A stretch of DNA of 64,000 nucleotides, taken from Pedosphaera sp. (GTDB taxonomy: Bacteria > Verrucomicrobiota > Verrucomicrobiia > Limisphaerales > SXQI01). The stretch covers positions 1 to 64,000 of the forward strand of contig JANYDC010000007.1 in NCBI GenBank assembly GCA_025359965.1. Direction: 5' to 3'. The position numbers were made by a program, and so were the translations under genes. Numbering within the stretch: position 1 is the stretch's first letter; every line of letters begins with the position of its first letter. The notes below the pieces were generated by a model. It was not told where the DNA came from. It saw only the letters and a program-made list of their open reading frames with translations, and ran no database searches. Positions 23,101 through 31,507 of the stretch are shown here, piece by piece.

Positions 23101-26100
23101 ACGTGGTGTCCGGAAGCGGTGACGACGGCTTTGATTTGGACGGCACGGATGCGTGGGTCGAAGGTAATATTTTCCTGCACGTTCATCGCAACGGCGCGCC
23201 CGATAGTTCCTCAGCCATCTCGGGAGGCAATACTGGCGCAGATACCTCCGAGATTACAGCCATTAATAATCTTTTCTACGATTGCGACAATGCGGCCACA
23301 GCCAAGCAAGGTAATTTCTTCAGTTTCTTTAATAATACCATTGTCCATATAACAAAGGTCGGCGGAGTGGACTTTGCTTCCAGCGTGGTCAATATCCGTG
23401 ACACCACCCCTGACCTCACCACCGAGGGAAAAGGATATTATCTTGAGGGCAATATCATCAGCGATGTTGCGGGATCGTTGGTGCGCAATCCCGATCCGGC
23501 AGTGGCTCCCGTCACTTTCAATAACAACCTTCTGCCCGTGCCTTGGGTCGGCTTCGGAGAAAGCAATGTGATGGCTGAACCGATGTTCGTTAAAGTACCC
23601 AAACTTGCTGAGACATACTTCACCAATTGGGCCTCGGCTCAGATTTTGCGGGATTGGCTCACCATCCAATCCGGTAGCGAAGCCGTTGGCTCGGGGCCAT
23701 TCGGCGTGAACAAAGGTTACTCATCCCGCATCGGAGTGCTGATTCCTGACCAGATCCAGTCCTTGATTGGCGCCAAGCTTCAGATACCGGTGGGAATTCT
23801 GCGCCAAGGGCATGGAATTCCGACGAGCGGCTTCCCTGAAGGAACCGGGTACACCCATTACAAATGGCGTCTCGATAGCGGCGTCTGGAGTCCCGAGACG
23901 ATTATCAGCCAACCAATCGTGCTCGATGGCCTCACCGTTGGTCTGCATGAAGTGGAAGTGAGCGGACGCCGGGACACAGGCCTGTATCAAGACGACCCGA
24001 TATTTGGAGAGGCTGCCCGCACGAGTATTTGTCTTGTCCAAGTGATCACCGAGCCAGCACCTGGTTTAGCGGTGGTCCGACTCAACGAGGTGCTGGCTAT
24101 AAACCAGAGTGTGCTGACCAACGGACTCACCACCCCGGATCTGGTGGAATTATTTAACTCCGGCAGTAACGAGGCCAACCTCTCCGGCTTGAGCATGACG
24201 GACGACCAAGTTCTGCCTCGGAAGTTCGTCTTTCCCCTGGGAACCCTCATCCCTGCTGGAGGATATTTGGTGCTCTTCGCGGATTCAGAGACCAATTCAC
24301 CCGGTCTGCACCTCGGCTTCAAAATCAAATCCTCAGGTGGAAGTCTGACGCTTCTGAGCAGCAACGGCTTGGTGGGTACAATTATAGACAGCGTCACTTT
24401 TGGTATTCAGGCTCCTGACTGGTCCATTGGCCGCGGCTATGATGGCGAATGGACTCTTTGTCACCCCACCTTTGGCGCAGCCAATACTCCTGCGGCGACG
24501 GGTGATCCCTCCGCTTTGCGCATCAATGAATGGCTGGCGAGCAGCGCATTCTCGAGCACTGGCGATTTTGTGGAGTTTTTTAACTCAGACACCAATCCCG
24601 TTGCTATGGGTGGATTGCTGGTTTCTGATGCAACCACTATGCCCGCACGCCATGTTGTCGCGGATTTAAGCTTCATTGCGGGATATGGCCACGCCACGTT
24701 TCAGGCTGATGGGGCCGGCCACCTGGGGGCGGACCACCTTGGGTTCAAGTTAGGGGCGGATTTCGGGATGATCAGCCTGAAATCCCCTGATGGAACCGAC
24801 TTGGACACCGTGGTCTATGGCACACAAAGAACTGATGTTTCCCAGGGGCGCTCCCCTGATGGTACGGTGACTATTTTATCCTTTGCCGAACCGACTCCCG
24901 GGGGCCCTAATCCCGGCGGAACTCTCGGCAACTGCACTTTGGCGGTGGAAACAGTCCCCCTGCTGCCGCTCAATGCAACTTGGCGTTACAACCAGACGGC
25001 GAACTTGGATGGCACGGCATGGAAGACAACCTCCTACAACGACTCGGCTTGGCCCTCCGGCAAGGGGATACTGGCGCACGAAGATTGCAATTGTCTGCCC
25101 GCTCCCGGTATCGGCACTCAATTGAGTCTCGGCAGAAGCACTTACTATTTTCGCACGCAATTTGTGGTGACCAATAACCTCGCCAATTTTGCGCTCAATA
25201 TGACCACCGTGCTTGATGACGGGGCCATTATCTATCTGAACGGCACCGAAATTCTACGGGTTGGCATGGCGGCAGGCACAACGACTTACGCTGGTTTCAG
25301 CACCCGCAACGTGAGTGATGCATCCGCCGAGTTCTTCTCATTGCCTGGCAACGTGGTCTTGTTGCAGGGAACCAATACCCTTGCGGTGGAAGTTCACCAA
25401 ACCAGCGCGGCCAGCAGCGACGTCACTTGGGGAGCGGCCATGGAGGCCACTCTGACGGTGACCAATTGTTCAGGGCTCGCCACCACACCGGTCATCTTAA
25501 ACGAGGTTCTGGCACGAAATGTCCGACTCACCAACCTTGATGGCACCATCGCTGACTGGATTGAATTGTACAACCCTAGCACCAATGCTGTTGCCTTGGG
25601 TGGAATCAGCCTCACTGATGATTCTTCAGCGCCCCGCAAATGGGTTTTCCCGGCGGATGCCAGCATAGTACCGATGGGATTTGTCCGCATCACTTGCAAC
25701 CCGCTTATGCCTGCCTCAGTTTCCAACGCCGTGATCGTTCTGGATGGTGCTGGAGGTTCCCTGTTCCTCTTTGACAACCCGTCCGCGGGTGGCGCGCTTC
25801 TTGACGCGGTGCATTACGGAGTTCAAGCCGCTGATTACTCCATTGGCCGAATTCCTGACGGATCGCCCAGTTGGCTCCTCACCGTGCCCACGCCAGCCTC
25901 CGCCAACTCAGCTGCTGCTCTCGGAGATGCCTCTGCCTTGAAGGTGAACGAATGGATGGCTGATCCATCGACAGGTGACGACTGGTTTGAGCTATACAAC
26001 AGCGACCTCCATCCCGTCGCTTTGGGAGGTCTATTCCTGAGTGACAACCTTGATGCCCCGTACGCCTCCCTCATTCCTTCGCTCTCTTTCATTGGCGCAG

Positions 26101-26732
26101 GAAACGACAGCTACCGACAATTCTTCGCCGATGGCAAACCAACCAAGGGCCCCAGCCATGCCAATTTTCAATTGAAAAAAAGCGGCGAAGCCGTGGGAAT
26201 CTTTACGGCGGGCGGCTCGCTGCTTGATGGTGTGACTTTCCTCAACCAACAAATGGGAGTCAGCCAAGGACGTTACCCTGACGGTACCACCAATATTGTA
26301 TCCATGCCCGGCAGTTCCACGCCCAACGCTGCCAACAGTCTTGTGGTGGTTTCGGATACGGATGGTGATGGCATTCCCGATGCATGGGAAATTGCCCACG
26401 GCCTCGACCCGCTCAACTCGGCGGATGCTTCGGCCGACCCTGATGGCGATGGCTTCAGCAACCTTCAAGAATACCTCGCCGGCACCAACCCTCTGGATGC
26501 CAACAGCCTCTTGCGCGTCCAAGCCGTGGTGCTCAACAACCAGATTATTCTGCGGGTCGACACTGTCGCTGGGTATTCTTATTTGATACAAGGTCGCAGT
26601 GACGTGGGCGCAGGTAGTTGGACTACGCTCGGCGAGATCCCTAAGGCCGATGCTTCAGGGGTAGCCGAGTTCACCGACACTCTGGCTGCCTCCGGAGAAC
26701 ACTTTTACCGAGCCCAAGCCAAGAAGCCTTAA
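20145..26732 (+). CDS. Giant secreted protein: lamin-tail domains, CotH-like region, beta-helix, calcium-binding repeats
   Basis: The 2195-aa protein has a signal peptide (residues 1-25, ending SLVTAQP). Visible parts in order are: lamin-tail domain 1 (28-115, EQWLELHNSSAVAVDISGWAF); a CotH spore-coat kinase-like region (about 320-660, with YQAGFRNRGHGTRTS, and LPYDMDSLLG where an acidic catalytic motif would be expected); a right-handed beta-helix (about 790-1200, LTIEPGTTVYLG); lamin-tail domains 2 and 3 (near 1310 and 1456); a beta-sandwich domain near 1610 (TWRYNQTANLDGTAWKTTSYNDSAWP); lamin-tail domains 4 and 5 (near 1783 and 1931); thrombospondin type 3-like calcium repeats (2070-2110, DTDGDGIPDAWE, DPDGDGFSNLQEYLAGTNP); and the C-terminal domain ending HFYRAQAKKP. 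Lamin-tail/CotH fusions of this size are typical of Verrucomicrobia; their substrate is unknown. Confidence 0.88.
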   Translation: MSQIFLLWASAAWSLVFSLSLVTAQPVMISELMYHPLGTNVLEQWLELHNSSAVAVDISGWAFTKGVHFTIPASTVLSAGGFLVVAADKPTFLSNYPGTTPVVGGWTGKLGFGGDTIELRDATNRVAFQMTYATEGDWASRRLAAADSYGKRGWEWHASHDGEGRSMELVNEQMSLDQGQNWAASVVNGGTPGAINSVATNNAAPLLTEVRHSPAVPKSTDSVTISTRLLDELADGFTAVLHWRVDTATSFATTPMEPDPIRGAGVMKAVIPPHSEGSVIEFYLVAQDKGGHQRTYPNFEPAPDTRSPYLVFQVDNSVYSGSQPLYQLVVSRLEKVSLEQVWGTSPDSDAEANGTFLYRDGLLSPEGTPVVRYQAGFRNRGHGTRTSVPHNFRVNVPNDRPWQGRAGINLNSQYTVSQTMGSAVFRSIGIPMAESRLVQMRWNGVNLAGEGAPQFGSYAANELVDGLMVKRQFPDDSAGNLYRGIRDAVPGADADLVWHGSLYTGYTNAYFKQNNSEANDWADVIHLIDVLNNTPANQYLAAVTNVLQVREWMRYFAANTLLDNQETCLATGIGDDFAMYRGTIDTRVAVLPYDMDSLLGQGKSVLATQTSIFKMADLPVLNKLVKHPAIAPVFYQELRNLAQSFFETNHFSAFIAQLRVQFENTPAIQTALRNTELYEASRLEYVLSQIPSSLTATSSLPVVSGYPKSTSATVILTGSADAARTAAVKVNGELSVYSPWQGKWTNAAVALLPGINRVLVQAFDTEGVLVDEVVSTLWRDDGSTQNEGGTVAANTTWTAAGGPYLISTSLTIASGATLTIEPGTTVYLGTGVNLTVANGGRLMAEGTADSPIILTRAPGATALWGGIVVDGSVGSPETRLVHTHIEGNASTAIHSSGGTLFLDYLTFGTTDKQYISLDDSSFVVSHCLFPTPTASFEPNHGTGGIKQGGHGLFLRNFYGAPTGYNDVVDFTGGNRPGQAIVHFIENVVSGSGDDGFDLDGTDAWVEGNIFLHVHRNGAPDSSSAISGGNTGADTSEITAINNLFYDCDNAATAKQGNFFSFFNNTIVHITKVGGVDFASSVVNIRDTTPDLTTEGKGYYLEGNIISDVAGSLVRNPDPAVAPVTFNNNLLPVPWVGFGESNVMAEPMFVKVPKLAETYFTNWASAQILRDWLTIQSGSEAVGSGPFGVNKGYSSRIGVLIPDQIQSLIGAKLQIPVGILRQGHGIPTSGFPEGTGYTHYKWRLDSGVWSPETIISQPIVLDGLTVGLHEVEVSGRRDTGLYQDDPIFGEAARTSICLVQVITEPAPGLAVVRLNEVLAINQSVLTNGLTTPDLVELFNSGSNEANLSGLSMTDDQVLPRKFVFPLGTLIPAGGYLVLFADSETNSPGLHLGFKIKSSGGSLTLLSSNGLVGTIIDSVTFGIQAPDWSIGRGYDGEWTLCHPTFGAANTPAATGDPSALRINEWLASSAFSSTGDFVEFFNSDTNPVAMGGLLVSDATTMPARHVVADLSFIAGYGHATFQADGAGHLGADHLGFKLGADFGMISLKSPDGTDLDTVVYGTQRTDVSQGRSPDGTVTILSFAEPTPGGPNPGGTLGNCTLAVETVPLLPLNATWRYNQTANLDGTAWKTTSYNDSAWPSGKGILAHEDCNCLPAPGIGTQLSLGRSTYYFRTQFVVTNNLANFALNMTTVLDDGAIIYLNGTEILRVGMAAGTTTYAGFSTRNVSDASAEFFSLPGNVVLLQGTNTLAVEVHQTSAASSDVTWGAAMEATLTVTNCSGLATTPVILNEVLARNVRLTNLDGTIADWIELYNPSTNAVALGGISLTDDSSAPRKWVFPADASIVPMGFVRITCNPLMPASVSNAVIVLDGAGGSLFLFDNPSAGGALLDAVHYGVQAADYSIGRIPDGSPSWLLTVPTPASANSAAALGDASALKVNEWMADPSTGDDWFELYNSDLHPVALGGLFLSDNLDAPYASLIPSLSFIGAGNDSYRQFFADGKPTKGPSHANFQLKKSGEAVGIFTAGGSLLDGVTFLNQQMGVSQGRYPDGTTNIVSMPGSSTPNAANSLVVVSDTDGDGIPDAWEIAHGLDPLNSADASADPDGDGFSNLQEYLAGTNPLDANSLLRVQAVVLNNQIILRVDTVAGYSYLIQGRSDVGAGSWTTLGEIPKADASGVAEFTDTLAASGEHFYRAQAKKP

Positions 26733-26765
26733 CCTGTATCAAGGTTCACCGCCGAGCGCTTGTAG

Positions 26766-26781
26766 TTTTGGTATGCCAAAA
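26766..26781. repeat. Inverted repeat between the giant protein and subtilisin genes
   Basis: TTTTGG-TATG-CCAAAA forms a 6-bp hairpin 34 bp after the upstream stop and directly before the candidate sigma-54 promoter. It has no T-tract, so it may be an operator or weak transcript-end hairpin. Confidence 0.35.
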
Positions 26782-26783
26782 AC

Positions 26784-26800
26784 TGGCGCAGGACATGCTT
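26784..26800 (+). promoter_or_regulatory. Candidate sigma-54 promoter of the subtilisin gene
   Basis: TGGCGCAGGACATGCTT has GG (26785-26786) and GC (26797-26798) exactly 10 bp apart, with TGGC and TGCT cores. The predicted start near 26810 would leave a short leader containing the AAGGA ribosome site (26814-26818). Confidence 0.4.
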
Positions 26801-26826
26801 AGCGGATAGGTTCAAGGAAACTTAGC

Positions 26827-28341
26827 GTGTCACGCCTCTACTTTGCTTATTTGTCGTTGCTCTGTTTATTGGTGGTTATTACCGCCACGGCGGAGCCTAA
26901 CTATCGGCCTGACCGACTGCTCGCAAGACCGCGTCAAATAGGTGCTGTCGCTGCTTTTAAGATAGCCAAGCCCAAGCCGCATGTTCGAGTGATGCGCTCC
27001 TTTGAAACCCTCCGCCAGCTTCAAGTGATTGAGGTACCCTCTGGGCGTGACCCCTTGGAAATGGCTCGGGAGCTTAATGCCAGTGGATGGTACGAATTTG
27101 CCGAGCCTGACTACCATGTTCACGCAGCGGCCTTGCCTAATGACCCCAGGCTTCTGGACGGCACTCAATATGGATTGCTCAACGTAGCCAAGCCCTCCGC
27201 TGATATCGATGCCGCTACAGCCTGGGATCTCTTGCATGACGCCACCAATATCATTGTGGCCGTGATCGATAGCGGCATCCGCACTACTCATGAGGATTTG
27301 AAGGACAATCTCTGGCGAAACCCAAAAGAAGTCGCTGGCGACGGTGTGGATAACGATCACAATGGGTATGTGGATGATATCAACGGCATGTCCACGGTGG
27401 CCAATGCCAAGGGGATCATTAGTCTTGAAGACGAATACGGCCATGGCACCCACCTTTCGGGCATCATTGGGGGGACGGGCAACAATGGCTTGGGCGTTGT
27501 TGGCGTCGCTTGGAGGGCTCAAATTATGACCTGCCGTTTTCTGGATGCCACAGGCGGAGGTTCGATTTCCGATGCCGTCACCTGTATCGACTACGCCCGA
27601 AAGATGGGTGCGCGTGTCATCAACGCCAGTTGGAATGGCCCGGACGATTCAATAGCACTTTACACTGCCATTCTTGCCTCTCAAGAGGCTGGCATCATCT
27701 TCATTACGGCGGCGGGCAATGAAAAATCCAACAACGACATCCTGCCCGTCTATCCCGGCAACTACACCCTCCCTTCGATCCTCACCGTTACCGCATCCAC
27801 TCGGGATGATACACTTTGGATACCAGGTTTTGGCACCAGCGGTTCCAACTTCGGAACCAACTCCGTTCATTTGGCCGCTCCCGGGCAGGCTATTAGCTCC
27901 ACCTATAACTCAAGCGATGCCAGCTATCAAACCCTCTCAGGCAGTTCACTGGCCACCGCCTACGTCAGCGGAGCAGCAGCCCTCATCCTGGCTCGCTTTC
28001 CTTACCTCAATCCCACTCAGGTGGCAGATCGAATCCTCAAAAGCGTAGACGTCCTGCCCGCTCTAAAAGGAAAAGTCAAAACGGGTGGTCGGCTCAATCT
28101 GGCTCGCGCACTTAAGACCATACCAGCTTTCGATCTTCGCGTTGAGATCATGCCCCGATTACCTGCCACCCTTCATTACACGGCTTTCCCCTTGTTCTCT
28201 CCCGTGGTTCTGGAAAGCACTTCCGATTTTTCCTCATGGCAGCCCGTTTGGACCAACGTATTTACAACTCCGCCTCCGTGGTCTGCGGCAGTGCCTGCCA
28301 ATTCCGGCATCCATCCCTTCTTTCGACTGCGCGCGCCTTAA
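26827..28341 (+). CDS. Secreted subtilisin-like serine protease (peptidase S8)
   Basis: The 504-aa protein starts at a GTG (26827) with an AAGGA ribosome site 8 bp upstream and a signal peptide ending near TATAEP. A propeptide-like segment follows (about 25-105, with FAEPDY before mature-like PNDP). The catalytic triad is visible: Asp148 in AVIDSGI, His206 in YGHGTHLSG, and Ser374 in LSGSSLATAYVSG (GSS replaces the usual GTS). The oxyanion Asn is in AAGNEKSN. A calcium-loop-like 'DGVDNDHNGYVDD' is near 175. The C terminus ends PFFRLRAP, the domain shared with other secreted proteins here. It is likely exported and self-processing; targets are unknown. Confidence 0.95.
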   Translation: MSRLYFAYLSLLCLLVVITATAEPNYRPDRLLARPRQIGAVAAFKIAKPKPHVRVMRSFETLRQLQVIEVPSGRDPLEMARELNASGWYEFAEPDYHVHAAALPNDPRLLDGTQYGLLNVAKPSADIDAATAWDLLHDATNIIVAVIDSGIRTTHEDLKDNLWRNPKEVAGDGVDNDHNGYVDDINGMSTVANAKGIISLEDEYGHGTHLSGIIGGTGNNGLGVVGVAWRAQIMTCRFLDATGGGSISDAVTCIDYARKMGARVINASWNGPDDSIALYTAILASQEAGIIFITAAGNEKSNNDILPVYPGNYTLPSILTVTASTRDDTLWIPGFGTSGSNFGTNSVHLAAPGQAISSTYNSSDASYQTLSGSSLATAYVSGAAALILARFPYLNPTQVADRILKSVDVLPALKGKVKTGGRLNLARALKTIPAFDLRVEIMPRLPATLHYTAFPLFSPVVLESTSDFSSWQPVWTNVFTTPPPWSAAVPANSGIHPFFRLRAP

Positions 28342-28402
28342 AAACCGCCAAAAGAACTCTTGCAATCTCCATCCATTCCTCTACGTTAATCGGACTTGGC
28401 GC

Positions 28403-28479
28403 GCGAGCGTAGCTCAGTCTGGTAGAGCATCACCTTGCCAAGGTGAACGTCGAGGGTTCGAATCCCTTCGCTCGCTCCA
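28403..28479 (+). tRNA. tRNA-Gly (anticodon GCC)
   Basis: The sequence folds as a tRNA: acceptor GCGAGCG/CGCTCGC (seven perfect pairs), D-arm with GCTC...GAGC, anticodon stem TCACC/GGTGA with loop TTGCCAA giving GCC, T-arm GAGGG-TTCGAAT-CCCTT, discriminator T and an encoded CCA. It decodes GGC/GGU. The putative defence pair starts about 350 bp downstream. Confidence 0.97.
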
Positions 28480-28825
28480 ATTCCCATCCCACCATCCGCG
28501 CCCTCAAGCGGCAGAGCCAACCTGATCCCCCATTATCCAATGGTTTTACCCTGCTCCATAGTCTTTGCCTCGGCGACAGTTCGCGACTGGTTTAGCACCC
28601 CAACCTTGGAGTCTGTGCGCGTATTCGTTCAATATTTAAGTACTTAGGAAGCATTTGTAGGCTTTGCTGAATTGGATGGTGAGACTAATTTTCACAGTGC
28701 AACCTTTCAAACTTTGCTCAAAACGGCTTTCGATTAACTGAATGATTCTTGCTGAATCCGGGATTTATGCGAATCTTTCGCAAGAATCCGGATTGAAACC
28801 AGTTTATTCCGTTCAAAGTCTAGAT
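28480..28825. other. Intergenic after tRNA-Gly
   Basis: About 345 bp without a supported gene. It is noticeably more AT-rich in its second half than the preceding genes. I did not find a repeat of the tRNA 3' end that would mark an integration site. The ATPase frame is open from 28742, but the preferred start is 28826. Confidence 0.4.
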
Positions 28826-30067
28826 ATGTTACAACAATTTACACTGGGAAATTGGGTATCCTTTAAGGATTCAATGACCCTCAGCTTGGAAGCTTCTGCA
28901 GATATCGAGCATGAGTCCGACTGCGTTACTCTCGTAAACGATCAGCGCTTGCTGAAGAGTGCTGTTGTATATGGCGCGAATGCCAGCGGGAAAAGCAATC
29001 TGATTTCGGCTTTGGGGTTCGTGCGTTTTATGGCTTTGAACTCATCGCGAGAGGGCCAAGTGGAGGAGGAAATTCCCACGCAGCCGTTCCTGTTGAGCAC
29101 TGAATACGAACATAGACCATCGCGGTTTGAGGTCGTCTTCATTCAAAACGCCACCCGATACAGGTATGGTTTTGAGACTGATCGGAAGCGCGTTCACACC
29201 GAATGGCTCTTCGCGCATTACTCCAATCGGGAGACCGAGCTATTCGTCAGGGAAGCCGACCGGATTGATATCAATGCGGAAAAATTTAAAGAAGGTCGCG
29301 GCTTGATTGAGAAAACGAGGCCCAACGCGCTCTTTCTCAGCGTAGTGGCTCAATTCAATGGGGAGACATCCGGCGAAATATTGAAGTGGTTTAGGGACTT
29401 GGGCTTCGTCTCTGCCACACGAGATCCCAGACTTGGCTATACTGTCGAAAAAATGTCCGACGCTGCGTTTGCATCCGCGGTACTTTCGCTGACCCGTGTT
29501 GCGGACCTTGCTATTGAGGGACTTGTTCCTACAATCCAAGAGAAAGCTGCGGAAGGGACTGGACTTCTCTCAAAACCGTTAAAAAATCTCAAGGAATACA
29601 AGCTGAAGACTCAGCACAAAAAATTCGACGACAACAAGGCGCAGTCAGGATTGGTGGAATTCGACCTTGAGAAAAATGAATCAGAGGGGACGAAGAAGTT
29701 TCTATCAATGGCGGGCCCTCTCATCAGCACCTTGCTTGAAGGGAAAACATTGATAGTTGATGAACTTGATGCCCGGCTACATCCTTTGCTTTCGCGTGCG
29801 ATTGTGAAGATGTTCAACAACAAAACCAATAACAAGAATGCTCAGATCATTTTTGCAACCCATGATACAAACCTGTTGAGCAATCGTTTTTTTCGAAGGG
29901 ACCAGATTTGGTTCACCGAAAAGGACGCATTTGGCGCGACGAACCTTTATTCACTAGCCGAATTTAAGGTTCGTAAAGAGGCTTCCTTCGGAAAAGACTA
30001 TATACTGGGCAAATTTGGGGCCATTCCTTTCATAGGTGATTTACCGATGGAGGATAGCGGTGGCTAG
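28826..30067 (+). CDS. RloA-like AAA ATPase (AbiL-type defence)
   Basis: I choose the ATG at 28826 (413 aa), giving MLQQFTLGNWVSFKDSMTLS, the usual start of AAA15/AAA21 ABC-type ATPases; an in-frame start at 28742 would add 28 residues. Walker A is GANASGKSN near residue 50, Walker B TLIVDELDARLHP near 310, and the switch histidine IIFATHDTNLLSN near 348. A helical insert lies between. The following gene is RloB-like. RloA/RloB pairs (AbiLi/AbiLii-like) were first noted near restriction loci and are linked to abortive infection. This pair stands alone near a tRNA, without restriction genes in the window. Confidence 0.85.
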   Translation: MLQQFTLGNWVSFKDSMTLSLEASADIEHESDCVTLVNDQRLLKSAVVYGANASGKSNLISALGFVRFMALNSSREGQVEEEIPTQPFLLSTEYEHRPSRFEVVFIQNATRYRYGFETDRKRVHTEWLFAHYSNRETELFVREADRIDINAEKFKEGRGLIEKTRPNALFLSVVAQFNGETSGEILKWFRDLGFVSATRDPRLGYTVEKMSDAAFASAVLSLTRVADLAIEGLVPTIQEKAAEGTGLLSKPLKNLKEYKLKTQHKKFDDNKAQSGLVEFDLEKNESEGTKKFLSMAGPLISTLLEGKTLIVDELDARLHPLLSRAIVKMFNNKTNNKNAQIIFATHDTNLLSNRFFRRDQIWFTEKDAFGATNLYSLAEFKVRKEASFGKDYILGKFGAIPFIGDLPMEDSGG

Positions 30068-30668
30068 GCCTGGAGAACAGCGGCACAATCGGAGATCTAC
30101 GGGTTCGCGTGAGACGCGCCAGGTCTTAATCGTCTGTGAGGACGAATTAACCGCCCCAAATTATTTCAAAAAATTTCCAAGCAGTGAAGACGATCTGGAA
30201 ATTGTTCCTGTGGGCACTGGTCACAACACCCTTAGCCTTGTAAAAGAAGCCATCAGAATAAAAAACGCCGAAGAGCGAAGCGGTTCGAAGTTCATATCGG
30301 TCTGGTGTGTATTTGACAGGGATTCGTTTCCTTCAGGGAATTTTAATGCTGCATTTTCATGGGCCAAGAAAAACGGGATCAAAGTCGCCTACGCTAATCA
30401 GTGTTTCGAATTGTGGTACTGGCTTCACTTTGACTTCCAGCAGACGGCGGTATCCAGAGGTGATTATCAGAAAAAACTCTCCGATCGCCTTGGAAGAAAG
30501 TACAACAAAAATGACCTGCAGATGTATGACGACCTAATTGACAGGCAACCTGATGCGATTCGGAACTCAAAGAAACTGATCTCCATGCATGGTTCAAACG
30601 ACCCTGAAAGTGCTGATCCTTCTACTAATATTCATGAGCTTGTTGAGTATTTGAACGAGTTCAGCTAA
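30060..30668 (+). CDS. RloB-family protein with TOPRIM-like motifs
   Basis: The GTG at 30060 (202 aa) has an ideal GGAGG at 30049-30053, 6 bp upstream, and overlaps the ATPase stop by 8 bp; an in-frame GTG at 30036 lacks such a site. A basic N-terminal tail (RPGEQRHNRRSTGSRETR) precedes QVLIVCEDELTAPNYF near 21-36 and 'WCVFDRDSF' near 82-90. The Glu followed by DxD (Asp86, Asp88) arrangement resembles TOPRIM nuclease metal sites. 'NQCFELWYWLHF' is another RloB-type block. It probably forms the effector of the two-gene system with the ATPase as sensor or regulator (inference from OLD- and AbiL-type systems). Confidence 0.85.
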   Translation: MARPGEQRHNRRSTGSRETRQVLIVCEDELTAPNYFKKFPSSEDDLEIVPVGTGHNTLSLVKEAIRIKNAEERSGSKFISVWCVFDRDSFPSGNFNAAFSWAKKNGIKVAYANQCFELWYWLHFDFQQTAVSRGDYQKKLSDRLGRKYNKNDLQMYDDLIDRQPDAIRNSKKLISMHGSNDPESADPSTNIHELVEYLNEFS

Positions 30669-30736
30669 GATCAGCTTTCTAAGCCGGAATAAGCGGGCCT
30701 TGCCGGACTCCACATTCGGCGATAATTTGACGCGCA

Positions 30737-30940
30737 ATGAAATTCCGTTTGCTAGTGGAGTTTGACCCTGAGTGTCAACGCTGGTCGGCAGTTTTCCCAG
30801 AATTGCCTGGGTGTGCCTCAGCTGGGGATACGGAAGCAGAAGCGGTACAAAACGCACATGAGGCGCTGGAGTTGTGGTTTGAGCCTTCCCTTCTCGAAGT
30901 GAAGTCAGGCGCGAAACTCATAGAGCTTTCCCTGCCCTGA
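30737..30940 (+). CDS. HicB-like protein, orphan
   Basis: The 67-aa protein has the HicB/UPF0150 partial RNase H fold: MKFRLLVEFDPECQRWSAVFPELPGCASAGDTEAEAVQNAHEALELWF. It lacks the C-terminal DNA-binding extension of full HicB antitoxins. No HicA-like frame is visible immediately upstream or downstream, so this is a solitary member. Such orphans are frequent; whether it neutralises a distant HicA is unknown. Confidence 0.8.
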   Translation: MKFRLLVEFDPECQRWSAVFPELPGCASAGDTEAEAVQNAHEALELWFEPSLLEVKSGAKLIELSLP

Positions 30941-31006
30941 GTAAAAACATTCCAGTCTGCATTTGTTGACCACCACGCATGAACCTGCTTTGCCCATCCT
31001 AATTTG

Positions 31007-31507
31007 CTAATAAGTTGCGATGGCGATCGCGGCTGGGGAGGAATAGATATCGCGCTTGCCGGAATTTCGATACCTCGCCACTACCGTGAATACTTTTCCG
31101 GTGGGGCGTTCTTTGTCCCACTTCAGTTCCAATTGATAGCCTGCCCCTACCATGGTGGCGGACAAAAATGGATTCAACGCCGCAGCGTTCAGAGTCCATA
31201 TCTTGAGTGGTTTATCCTTTTGTGGATCCAATCCCGCGGCTGACTGGTCGAACATCAGGACTTCCAACTGGCCTGTTTTTATTGGTATGCCTTTCGATCC
31301 TCCTACCTCGCTCGCATAGATGCGGACTCCAACACCTCCTGCCTGAGACGAGCCTGCCACGGTTAGTGCGGTTGGCAGTCCGAAGAGATGAATCTCTCCG
31401 ACGGGTTTTGAACCACCATCCAAAGTGGAGCATCCGGCTGCCACGACAAGCAATAGGGATGTCAGCGACATCACCAACCGCCTAAATAGGGGCGAAGAAA
31501 TTTTCAT
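31007..31507 (-). CDS. Lipoprotein at the end of the type II secretion operon; pilotin candidate
   Basis: The 166-aa protein carries a lipoprotein signal (MKISSPLFRRLVMSLTSLLL, lipobox VAAGC with Cys26). The rest is a single beta-rich domain (IPIKTGQLEVLMFDQSAAG, PLKIWTLNAAAL, YQLELKWDKE, VFTVVARYRNSGKRDI). It overlaps the giant secretin gene by 4 bp (ATGA), so it is translationally coupled. It does not resemble known GspS or PilF pilotins in sequence. Position, lipidation and coupling suggest an outer-membrane partner of the secretin, but this is inference. Confidence 0.75.
   Translation of the reverse strand: MKISSPLFRRLVMSLTSLLLVVAAGCSTLDGGSKPVGEIHLFGLPTALTVAGSSQAGGVGVRIYASEVGGSKGIPIKTGQLEVLMFDQSAAGLDPQKDKPLKIWTLNAAALNPFLSATMVGAGYQLELKWDKERPTGKVFTVVARYRNSGKRDIYSSPAAIAIATY

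Noticed and set aside
28480-31000. Integrated element bounded by a duplicated tRNA-Gly 3' end
   Set aside because: No second copy of the tRNA 3' sequence, integrase or transposase was found near the RloA/RloB genes.
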